DNA of 64,000 bases, from contig CALYDD020000398.1 of NCBI GenBank assembly GCA_944472135.2, forward strand, positions 124,001 through 188,000, read 5' to 3'. This stretch comes from Trichobilharzia regenti. Lineage: Eukaryota; Platyhelminthes; Trematoda; Strigeidida; Schistosomatidae. The notes under the pieces were generated by a model that was given only the letters and a program-made list of their open reading frames with translations, searched no databases and was not told the DNA's origin. Positions 38,530 through 50,600 of the stretch are shown here, one piece after another (the stretch's first letter is position 1; each line of letters begins with the position of its first letter). Both the position numbers and the translations under genes were made by a program.

Positions 38530-38536
38530 TATATAA
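38530..38536 (+). promoter_or_regulatory. TATA box of right MEG copy
   Basis: TATATAA 52 bases before the ATG at 38,588. A leader containing gaataaaccatccatcacag follows. Sequence and spacing are identical to the left copy. Confidence 0.65.
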
Positions 38537-38587
38537 GGAGTCAGTGTTCTTCTGTAGAATAAACCATCCATCACAGGAAAATCAAGC

Positions 38588-38651
38588 ATGAAGGCTGTTT
38601 TCTGCTGCATTCTGTTCATATTCATCAGCCTGACGATAAATTCGGAAACAC
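38588..38651 (+). CDS. MEG exon 1 (signal peptide), right copy
   Basis: Identical to the left exon 1. It starts MKAVFCCILFIF and ends with NSET plus one base before GTAAGT (38,652-38,657). It is the only ATG between the TATA box and the donor. Confidence 0.85.
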
Positions 38652-41600
38652 GTAAGTGCTACACAAAGACTGTTTATGTGATTTTTCCTCTACCATATGA
38701 TTGTGTTGAACATTTAAACATTTCGTTGTCATGTTCGTGAAGATTTTGGTATTTTGAGATCCACAGCGGAAATTTCGGTTGTGGAGAGAGCGCCGAAGAC
38801 CCATGTTAATTCATTTTTGAAGAACTATCGGTGTTGTGTATCTATTCGTTTAGTTGAAGAAGAGGAAGGAGTTTGAAGACACTGTTTCTTTTAGATGTCT
38901 GTCTCAATCATTTGTGACTCACTGGTAGAATGACTATTGCATTGAAGTATTGTTTTTTCTCGGTCTCTGAACTGTCCTACTCTCTCCTCGGAGATTCCTC
39001 AACCTGTCAGAAGGAGAAATAAGAGATGCATCAGGGCTATGTTTATTTCTTGGAATTTTGAAAATTGTGGTTAGATCTCCTCACCCTTCCTCCCTGCCTA
39101 TAGTTCGATAACGAGAATAGCTGACTCCACTCACACTCTTGAGTTATTTCTTTATCGTTAGTGAGCATGTAAACCTGCGGACTAACACTGTATGACACTG
39201 TTCCATTCAGCTTAGGCCATGACTGATATTTGAGATGAAGATGGTGGCATTCCTCTTATGTCGTTTGCACTGACACTTGAATGTTTGATATGCATGGTCG
39301 TGCACTTCGCAAGGTTAATGGTGAGTATCCATTCCCTGTGTGGGTAGGATAGATTAGGGAGATTTTCCTGAAACGATGACACATTTGTTTCACCCTTGAA
39401 CTGTATCCAGATTTTCAGGTTACTTACGTGGAGAACCTTGGGAGATTTCATGAGTCCAGAGAATCTGTTGATATATAAGGACAAACACAGTTGATGGAGT
39501 GAACACAATACTTCGTGGTACACCAATCACTATCGTTCACCAGCAGTAGAATTCTAAGTTGAACAGGGTATTCTTGATTCCACATCTTCTCAAGTTTGAG
39601 TAGCTTTGTTTCATTCATCATATTTGAATCTACACTAAAATCTGTGAGAGCGATATCAGTAGGTGTTTTCTTTTCCCTAGACTTGATCCATATTCCTCTT
39701 GATGTGATGTGGCTTTTCTTACACAAGCAGTTTCCACTCGAGAACGTCTCTGTGCGTTCGGTAATAAGCTGTCCGTGCTTTTATAGATACATCATGATTA
39801 TTCTTTCGAGTATCTTGAGTAAACTTTGTTGAGTTTGAATAACAGTGCTTAAATCATCTCTTATCGATGGAGGATAATAGTGCATCCTTTCGATCACGCA
39901 CCAACATATGATTATACTTGTAAATGTGAGTATATCAGTAATGTCATAGGTGTTTGATAATTTAGACCTGTGTAAATATGCTCGAGTACCTCTGCCATTT
40001 CTAAGCAGACATTCAATGGAGTGATGACCGATCGAATACTTCAGTTACTTAATGAGTGTTCTTTTACCATTTTAAGTCTCCTAGCTGATATTTGCATTAT
40101 TTATCCAAGCGTTATTACTATTACTATTATTCGTCATTGCTTGTGTACTGGGTGGCAGAGTATTTCGCGCTGCTTGTTCTTCCACTCTCACCGGCTAGCC
40201 ATTGAATCTTCAGTATCGAATGAAGGCAGCCGTCGTAGTATGCTGGAAGTCCCACGCATAATCTTTGATATGTACTCACAATTCGTCTCATCAACCTGCT
40301 AGTCTGTCTGTATATCGTCTCATGAGAGGTACTTCAACCAATTAGAATCACACATGCTTTTAAAGCTTTCTGGTCAAGCCTCGGGACTTGATCACTATGC
40401 GTCATGCATTTTTGTAGTCTTGGTCACTTGCTCGCTTGACTGTTTTGGAAATACACTTTTCCAACTCGACTCTGTGATTCTAATGGAATTTGAGGGTTTC
40501 GCGTCAGAGAATATCCAACTGGGAAATTGTCAAGTGCTTGTTATATTCAACCAACTTGACGTCATAACAACCTTTTACAGGCTAACTATCGGCTAGTAAA
40601 CTGGATGACTGCGTTGACAAGGAATCAAACCCAGACCCGTCACGGGACATCACAATTATTTTATGAGAGGTTATATCACCACAATGTGATATCATTAACG
40701 GAACCGTTGAAAATCAGAGAGCACTGGATAACCGTTTCACACATGTTCTCGACTTCATGTCAGTTCACACTCACAGCGAATGTAAAGCTTGACCAACAAT
40801 TACTGGGAGAGTCGATTGATTAATAAGTTACTGGATAAGATCCCTCCTGGTGAATTATGACTTTTCACTGAGGAAAGTTACAAATCCCTGTGTAAACTCC
40901 ACATATTTCCATCTATTCTGTAAGTGAAGTCAGTTGATGACTAAATCTGTCTTAAAGTCAGTTGAATTAGGTCACCTGAAAACTCGCTAACAGCATGTCT
41001 TCAGGTAATGACACTGTAAATTCTGCATTATACTTTGTGCACTTTGTCAGATCGTATAGGTAAGTTGTAGTCATTGTTTCTCATTTTTGATGGATGTGCT
41101 TGAAAGTGAATAATTTCGGCGGAATGAAAATTACTCAGCGAGAAAGTTAACTCACAGTGATAAAAATATATCTACACTTTGAATATGGTTGAAGGTATAC
41201 TCAACAATCACAATAGGATATCACTGACTCAAAATTATTGATGTTAATAAGAAAGGCGAAGGAGTATTTAATATCAAAAGACGCTGCCACACCGTCACCA
41301 ATAGTCACATTTCTATTTATTTGGTTTTCCATAACAAAGAGAAATATCACATCGAGATTTTCGCGCCTCTAAATATACTAAAGAGCTTTATAAGTGTAAG
41401 AGTCAATCATCTGACGGAGTCAGGTTGTTGAATGATAACTATAAGTCAAATTCCTTTCCAAGTCTGTACTAACAATAACAACTTCTCAGCATCACACTGA
41501 GAAAAGCCAGTCATCAAATTTGTGATAGTCAGTTGATCGGTCTTGTAGCTGAGCTGATCGAGTAGCGATTTGTTCGAATCCCAACTAAACTCATACTTCC

Positions 41601-44600
41601 GCTTTATCTTCAGTCGCCACCCGTCGCCTACATTAGTAGTAGTCTATTAGTCCCATATAAAAACCTCTAAACGAAACCAGTTTCCACGTGTTCAGAAACA
41701 CATTTAGAGTGTCTTTTCAGGCAGGGTTGGTTGGCCCACGAAATACCTTTCTCCTTCTCTCGGGCTTAAGATCAGCTGAAAATCAAGCGAACACGTGAAT
41801 TGGTTGGCGATGGAGACGCATACAGAAATGAGGGGAAATGTGATATTACGTGATAGTCTGAGAGAAGCAGAAGAGCTAGGAGAAGTCAATACCATGATGC
41901 TGTTAGTAACTGAAGAAGTCCCTCCTTCGCTGCTGTTGTCCCACTCATCTGCGGGTCTGATGCCCCAGGCGCACTATTATATCTTCAGTAGGTTATCCTC
42001 ATTCAAAATGAATATGCACGGCGATTCATTGACAAGCCTATCAAACATAACTACACTTTTCATCCCTTCTCATGTATTATTTAGTATTAGCAAATATAAT
42101 TATTCCTGAATAATCGCCACTCAAGCAGTAATGAAAAGAAGAAGACAAACAGTTCGGCGAATTCATTTCCCTCCCTAACATTCATGTACAATCACTTTTT
42201 CACGAAAGAGGGTGGTGACGGAAGAGACAAGTTGTCATAATCACAGCCACTAATATCATTCAACGCAGTGGATAAGTTTAACTGGGGTATTACATTTGTG
42301 CATTCAGCTCGATGAATGCGATGGAAAGTAACACCACGGGTATAGGGAGACGGTTGTCACTGATCGGCTGTCGTTGCTAACGCCTTCCACCCAATCATTT
42401 TCATACCCGAAAGAGAAGATCTTGTAAATTTCTTTCTTCCTCTGTTCGTCTTTTCCTACAATTCTAAGAAAATCCGGTCAGATTAGTAAGTTTGCCTTTG
42501 ATGCGATCACTGTTTCAATGTTTGGTGAAGTCCTCTCTGAAACAAGTATATTCTTTACGTTTTGAGACTGGAATGAGAAATATTACTGCGTTGTATAGAG
42601 ATGAATGACACGAAACATACTACTGACAAGTTGGCTGAAATGAGCGGTGATATTCCCATCACATTAAACTTTGATCACTACTAACCAATTCGATTAATTT
42701 ATTCGGAAGATTTGAAATTAAGAGAGATCGAATTTTCCGATATCCTCCCGGTCGAGTTTGTGCACGTTTTCGATTTCCACCGTAATACATGGCCACCCCG
42801 AAACACTCAATTAGTGATGAGTACCAGTGACTGACATGAACATATCACAACAGAAAATACAGGCAAGATAATGCAGATCCACGCATCTTTTGTTCATTAT
42901 AGGGGTAGGATTCTGTGTAGTTGGTGATGTACAGATCATACATGCAATATTTTATTCGATAGAATAAGCCATCGCATACAGGTAAATCATGTCCACACTG
43001 AACTGTGTTATCTTCGAAAAAACTTGAAATAAGATTATAGAAGTTCCTCTGACAAGTGGAAGACTGTCAGTTCACGACATTCGTCTCACCGAAATCTAAC
43101 CAACTTCACATCTTACAACACCCATAATGAAGTTCACACTCTTATTCCTTACTTCGCAAGTCTAATATAAATTTACCAATGTTCTTTCTGTTTATCTCCT
43201 AGTCTAATACAGTAAGTTGATGACATTTACATTTGTAATCATCGTTTGAAGTGAGCAGATAATGCTTGCCTAAAACATTGACTGATGAAGTTGGGAATTT
43301 ATGTCGAACTTGATTAGACAACATGAGACGCTGAACACTGTACAACGAATCACATTCGTTGTAGGTGATATATGCATATCACCGGCATAAACCCATCTTG
43401 TTTACTAAAACTTTCTGTGATCTCAGAGACCGAGAGTGTGTACCACTGTGAATAGTAGTGTTCAATTGAGTCTCATCATGCATTTCACTATCGAAATCTT
43501 ATCAGTCTTAGTGTTCAGTCAACTGTCATGTGAATCCCACACAATACTTTCTCACATCTGACGAGATATTCTGGCAGTTTTTAACTAAGTACTTCAAGTA
43601 AGATTCATAATATGTTTCATAAGTTTCAGTCTGGAGTTGATTGAACTGCAAAACTGCTTAAATCGCCTATAAACTACTTTGGGTGGAAATGTCTATTTAT
43701 TTAATCCATAAGATCGGCTTAACTCTACTGGCGCTGATTCAAATGTCGGCTGTTCTCGTTGACGGTCTTCTTGACTGATAATTTTCCCCAGAGAGCAGCA
43801 TTATTCATACAAGCTTCCCTCTCTCTCTCTCTATTTATTTTAACCGATCACTTCAGAATGCTGAAGAATTATGTAACCATGCATATATCCCCACCCAGTA
43901 GATGAATGGTCAGCAGTGAGACACTGTTTCATCTCTAATGCATGGAATACTGTGTTTGCGTGTGAAATCGAAGAGTCTGAGGCTGAGTTGAAACTGCGTG
44001 GATTATGCAGGAGACAGGATATGCTCGTTTGGTAATGATTCAAAAATCTATATTGGCAGGGAATGACATATCTGTTTTCTATGTGGGACTTTGTTACTCT
44101 CCTACTTAGGCAATATACAACTAATTGCACAGTTGTTCATCACATGTGGGCTTCACCAAGACAAATGTGTGGAGTGCTCAACGCTTACGTTGGTTAGTGA
44201 TGGTGCATTATGCATCACAATTCATCAGAAGTAAGAAATCATATTTTGTTATGATCCTTCCGAGTGCCCCAGTGTTCAACAGAATTCACTTGTAACACAT
44301 AGGTTCTAGTTAACACTGTTGATCAGGTCAAGGGTATGTAGTTCCGAAGGACACCAAACTTTGACGAAACAGTACATGCTGTTTTCTACTGATTCCTTAA
44401 CCCTACTAAAGTCACAACCCAAATTAAAATCGATCATATCCGTACATGCACTAAAATATTTTCAGCCTTATTTGTTCCTCCCCTCCCATGAAGGTGTGAA
44501 ACTGTGTCACACAGCTTCAATGGTGGTGATGACAGTGATTTGGCGCCTAACATAACTTGTCACTGTCATTTAGTCATCCATCAATCAGGCAGGTTTGGGG

Positions 44601-47600
44601 CAGTCAATCAATCTAGCCTCGAGGTTTTGATTTTCAAATTCCGCTCACGTTGTTGCATACACTCTTACTTTATTTTAGAGCATCAATAGAATTTCTATCT
44701 CATTGTCATAGAGAATTGAGTCAAGAGTATAAAATAGTTATTTTCATGTGCTTTTCTGATTCTGTGAACCAATTACAGGCCTGCAATGTAAGTCACATTT
44801 CCTGTTGTATTCTGTAACACACAGTCATCCTGGGCTTGCCTAAACTGAAATTTCTGGAGTCGTTGGAGCATTTTCGAAGGTCAAACTGATTTGATGATAA
44901 AAGATGCATGGAGAAAATAATTTCATCCAGAAAACGAGTGAGAACAATAGTGCACTCGGCGTCTTTTTAGGCCGGTGTCTTCGTACAACAGTACTAATAC
45001 ACACTTATAATCTTTTTTGAGAAATCTAATTATGGAACTTGAGACGACTACTGGATGATACGACTGATCCCTCCAGGTGAATATGCTTGCATTGTCTCTA
45101 ATCAGATTATCGCTACATATTTGATGGTAGCAGAAACTGGAGAGCGAGATAATTCTTCTACCAGCTAATGAAATACACATGGTTAGCGAGTGCACTTCCT
45201 GGGATGCGAACCTAGGACCTCCCACGCATTGCTGCCTACCAATCTATCATTTATCGACCGAATCGTAGTTCATGTTTAATATCGCTACAAACACGAGTCC
45301 TCGGCTTTTATCACGATCGAATTATGGAGTTGACGGTAAATTCGGAATCCTGAGTATATTTATTATTTTGAATGATTCGAATATGTCAACGAAATGCTCC
45401 TCATCCACAAGGTGTCTGTGGATCGATCTTCCCCATAATTTCGAGTGCTGTGTAGCAGGAATTGAGTTCTCCGTATGACTTGTCAGCTGACCACTGTTCC
45501 TGTCATGGGCAAGGACATTTCCTATAGCCAGACTTTCTCCAACTCTTATCATTTTGTTGTCCATCCTTTGTCTTTTTATCGAATCAAACACAGCATCTCC
45601 AGAAATAGTACAAAACTCACCAGATGTTCTTTCCTCTTGCTCACTTCAACAGCTGCCTCGGGTGAGAATAACTGATCCATTCATATTGCATATCCTTGGT
45701 TCGAGATATTCATTTAATCTATCGATATACAAATAAGACACAATATGAGAATGAAGAACGCTCATTTGATATGAATCATAAGTGGCTGAAACTAGCAAAA
45801 CGGAGTACACTTTCGCTGGATTTCGCATCAAATCTGTACAGTTAAATGGCATTTCTGTACTGGATCATAAAAAATGTAAAATCGACGTCGACTATGCCTT
45901 TCAGTAACACAGTCAATACTACAAAAATGCTCCCAGTGCGATAAGATGAGATATAGGCAACTGGTAAACTGTGAAACACTGAATGAATGATGTTTTGTGT
46001 GACCTGAATTCCTTCAGTGATGCATAACCTTAGTCACTCAGATAGAACAACTAAAAACAGGGATGTAAGTGATTAGAAATGAGGAATATCATTCACAAAT
46101 GAAGAAGCATACTGGGATGATGTGTGGAGCTCGTTTACAAGGACTTCAAGAGGTGAATGGATGAAATGAAAACGGATGAATCTACATGCCTTTATTTTTA
46201 AATGTTTATAAGTTACAGCACCCTCAAGCACTTAAACAAATTCTCTATATCTTTTGAAAGGCCTCAAGGGTAAGAGCCAAACACACCTCTGTACTGACTA
46301 ACGCACAATGACAATTGTATGCACATTTTGTTTTGGTTAAAAGTAATAAATCTAGTCTGTGAATAATCAAGTCACATCTGATTTGAAAGTCATGGTGAAG
46401 TTTCACCCTGAGTTCGGATGTTGTTGGTTCGACAAAATGCTCATCCACTGCCGGTCGTCATTATTCACATAACATCGTGTCAATCCACAGACATAGTTGA
46501 AGCATCTGTAGTGGGAGAATTCATGTCGATAGAGATCAACCAATCCAGCTCAGTAAGGGAATCAGCCAACGGAGACTACGATTACGCCTAACAACAAATA
46601 AGAATATTTCAGTTATTATCCCTTGGAGTTCGGAGTGGAACACAAGAATTCAGGAGCACATCTGCATTTTCCTCTGTTGTCCCCAGTTCTTTTCAGCTAC
46701 TAAAAGACTTCTCATAGAATTTCATCTCCTCCATGTCACTCTCGAGATGACGTCCAACTTGTCACTTCCTGTTCAAAATTCCTTCGGAGTGTCGCCTGAC
46801 GAATGATGTCATTCATCTCTACCTTAATCTTAGGACCAATCCGACTCCATTTCCATATGCATTTCTGTTAGACCATAGGTTCGTGTTTGGTGCGTTGTCA
46901 GAGTCCATTGCTGCTAATTCCTTCCAGTTTGACATCTGATCCATTATGTGGTGGAAAAGCAGCTGCTGACATCAAGTCTCTCAACCATACTGAAGAAGTT
47001 ACCAGCTTGACACAAATCCTGAAATTTCGAATCTTTCCACTACGCTGACTTCAGTGGATTTGAATTTATGGTGATTATCTATAAATGACATGAAAATATG
47101 ACCTAATCAGATGACAATAACGTATTAACCACCAGTTTGGTTGACTGAATAGAAGAAAGTCACTCGCCAGTAGGAGAGACTGGTTCCACAGACTCACTCA
47201 CCTCAATACAATGACTTCATTTAGCTGATGTTGTCTAGAAGTGGAATTTGGGAGAGGTAGATTTCGTAAAGTTTGTGACCTGTCACCTGAATAGACGTAC
47301 GCACTCTCAATTATTGATGACATTACCATTGAAACTTGACTGAAAATGACTTTATTATTCATAAATAACCCTAATATTAATAAAATCAGTAATTTGTTGC
47401 TTCTCTTTCTCTCCCTATATATTTTCATGAATTACCTTCAGTTTAAACGTGTAAGTAAATAACCATTGGTATATGCGGGTTTGATTATTCATTCATATCT
47501 GAAGTGAGACAGAAATTGATGGTCGAGGGGACGAGATGTCGTCAGTTGGTTTCAATCAATTTGACACCCTTTTGGCGTATTTAACAGCACGAAACTGTTT

Positions 47601-50600
47601 GGGGAAGATCTCGAATTAGTCGACTGTCTCGAGAGTCAAGTGTCAATGTGGAAAATAGATGATGACCGAACATAATACTAATCTTACGATCAGCACTTCT
47701 TAGATTGTTTTGGTGAAAGTGAAAGGAGTTTTGAAGACCCCTGACTGAAGTAATAATATCAGCAACTAGTGGTTCTCAGGGATTTCATTGAATAAAGGTA
47801 TGATCATGATATGACATCAGTTTGAGAAACATTGTCGTAGGCAGCTATTTCGGCTAAATTCCTTACTTATAGGTGAGTTCCTGGCCCATGAAATTGACTA
47901 AGGATTGGGTCATATATCTCACTTAATAGCAGGAAGTTTCAATAATGTACCGGACATTGGATCGAATGTCAGTGGTTGGTTGGTTTACTAGCCTGTGTCG
48001 TAACTGACAGATCCTAGTTTAGAAACGCACCGGTTTTGTAAGGCCTGAGGTTTTCGAACTATGAGAAAACAGCTGTCCGATACATACTGCTAGTTTCCTG
48101 CTGGTTCTTCAAAGAAAATCAGCTCGTAGTCAAACCCGTAACTAAAGGACAATTTGTTTGTATAGATAAATAATAATTTTGAATCCTCAAGTGAAGTCAG
48201 TCAGCTTTCCAGTTGGCCACGTTTTCATCACCTACCTGCCCACTGTATGTGTTTGTGAGATTGTCTATATTTGATGTGAAATTCACTGGTTAAGACAAGT
48301 GTCGTAATACAATTTGAATTCTTCTCATTTCAGCTCTGTCCTGTAAGTGGTAGTAGTAGTATCATTTCTGTTTCCTTGTTATAATGAATTTCAACTACAA
48401 CTAAACTATTAACTAATAAAGTATAATTATATTTTAATAGTTTACACACAATGATAAGTTTTGTTATTGGTAATATTTCGAGCATTAACTATTAACTGTT
48501 TAATAATACTTTGAGAAAGCTTTTAGCATTAAATAGCGAAACGTCGGTAAAAACAATCTCGTTGAGAGGTATTTCCTGATAAGTACTTCCTGGTTGTCAC
48601 ATGCGTCGGTGGTTTAGTGGCAGCATGCTAACCAAGCACACCTTCGATTTCTGGCTCACTGACTCCTTAACATCTCCCTGCTCACTGGTCAAAAGTAGGC
48701 CAGGGAGAGATGAGAGTTTGTTCGTGTGGATATAAACCTCACTATGTGTAAGGAAACAAAAATGCTTCCAGCCTGAAGGACTGCGTTCTACCTGGGACGA
48801 CAAGGAATATAACAATAGATCTACATCATCTCCAATGTTTGTCATAACGAAGAAGGTTCGTGATCAACTTTGGAAACCACTCTGGTAGTTAATCGCGAAG
48901 TCAACCACAACAACACTTGTAATACCGTTGACGAGTGAAATAAAAAGAGATGACTAGCACCTCACGAAAGTGCTTTCAATGCTTCAAACATTAATCACAA
49001 CAGTTCCTAGTAGTGGTATATATATACGTTTTGAATGACTTCAACAATCGTTAAGTTCGTATACAATTGGTGGATGGTGGCTAGCAGTGGAATCCAGGAT
49101 GCGCATTTCGTCCTATTTGGGACTCGTCAGCTGGATGTACCTGCATTTCTCAGTGAGTGATGATGTTCCCACCGAGGCTCGAACCCAGTACCAATAGTTT
49201 CAAACGCCAAAGCGTTATCCACTAGACCACTTGGGCCACGAGAGCCACCTCTTGCGCAACGGGTCATATTAATTATTGAATTGAATTCTTGATTTTCCCA
49301 TTCGATTCGTTGCACAAGAGGTGGCTGTCGTGGCCCAAATGGTTAGTGGATAACGCTTTGGCGTTTGAAACTATGGGTACTGGGTTCGAGCCTCGGTGGG
49401 AAATTCATCACTCAGGTACATCCAGCTGACGAGTCCCAAATAGGACGAATTGCGCATCCTGGATTCCACTGCTAGCCACCATCCACCAATTGTATACTAA
49501 CTAAATGCCCGGACATCGTCAAAGCATTTGTACAAGAAGCCGACATGTCAACCTGAGACCGAGCACTTCGGTCCAATCAATTGACGGGAAAATCAAGAAT
49601 TCAATTCAATCGTTAAGTTCCCTAATTGCTCAGAAGCCCCGTCAACCGATTACAGTTTAGTCCACACAAATGAGTGGGACTAGGAAATACGATATACCGA
49701 AAACACTAGATTTCACGCTCATATATATCACAGCTTTCTAATTCTTAATATAAGTGAATGCATTCTCCTACAGTGATTTACTCCATAAAATGATCTACAA
49801 ACCGAAATTCCTCAATTTTCAGAGTCTACGTTTCACGTTATTCATGTGTTGCAATTTATATTTTCAAGAAAATGATGCATATTGTGACCAGTGTAGTTTC
49901 CATTTCCGAAGGTAGAGCAGGTTATATTTTTACCCTTCGAACTGTGCGAAATTCGAAAGGCGAATTCATCAGCATATATCAATCAGACAGTAGTATACAG
50001 TAGCATTCAGACCTGCAGTTTCTCCAAATTATTGCTTCACTGTAAATTACACAAGCGCCAGTGGCTACGATGAAAATATCCTAGTGGTTGATTCCCTCAA
50101 AAATACAAAACAGATGGTAATCAGAAGACCTAGTTAAACATGAATGTTGAGGAATGATATCTAATCTGTTCAGAGAATGACCGATATTTATTGCAAATCA
50201 TGGTATTTATATTTTTGTTCAACCGGAACGATAGATAACCATTGAGATCGAATGAGACAAATGTGGCTTCTCAGCCAGTGGTGAAAGTAAACCAATAAAT
50301 TGATGATTACGTGATTATCGACCAGAGTGAGGACCGACATCCTAGTGTCCGGTTTCTTAACTGTGGCATTGTTAAGTCTTACCACCGTTGAGTGGAGGTT
50401 TCTTCAAAAATTCGCCTTTTATTTGACGGTTTTATTGGTATTTTAATAAGTTTCAATGAATATTTCTACAAAATCACTAACAATTCAGCCCGAAACAATG
50501 ACAAGACGCGAACCTCGGTGAGTTCCTTTTTACCTTTACTGCAACTGAGTCAATTTTCATGTGAATTTCTTCAACCACTGGCATTCATCAGTGAAATATT

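Larger units (their letters stand above)
49059..49606. mobile_element. Sm-alpha-type SINE pair, head to head, within a 14-bp target duplication
   Basis: The 14-bp sequence caatcgttaagttc flanks the insertion (49,045-49,058 and 49,607-49,620); the left palindrome arm near 15,205 has the empty site. Two copies with tRNA-like heads (tggcccaaatggttagtgga, ggttcgagcctcg) and hammerhead ribozymes point away from each other, minus copy left and plus copy right. Between the heads (about 49,270-49,300) lies a short inverse piece of the SINE tail, matching 49,585-49,606. Sm-alpha elements with active hammerheads are known in schistosomes. Confidence 0.88.

Noticed and set aside
38895..38924. 30-nt exon after tttcttttag
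   Set aside because: In the phase left by exon 1 it contains a stop, and the donor is weak.
49900..49921. 20-nt exon before gtagag
   Set aside because: The acceptor context is poor and its length breaks the otherwise consistent phase into the 29-nt exon.
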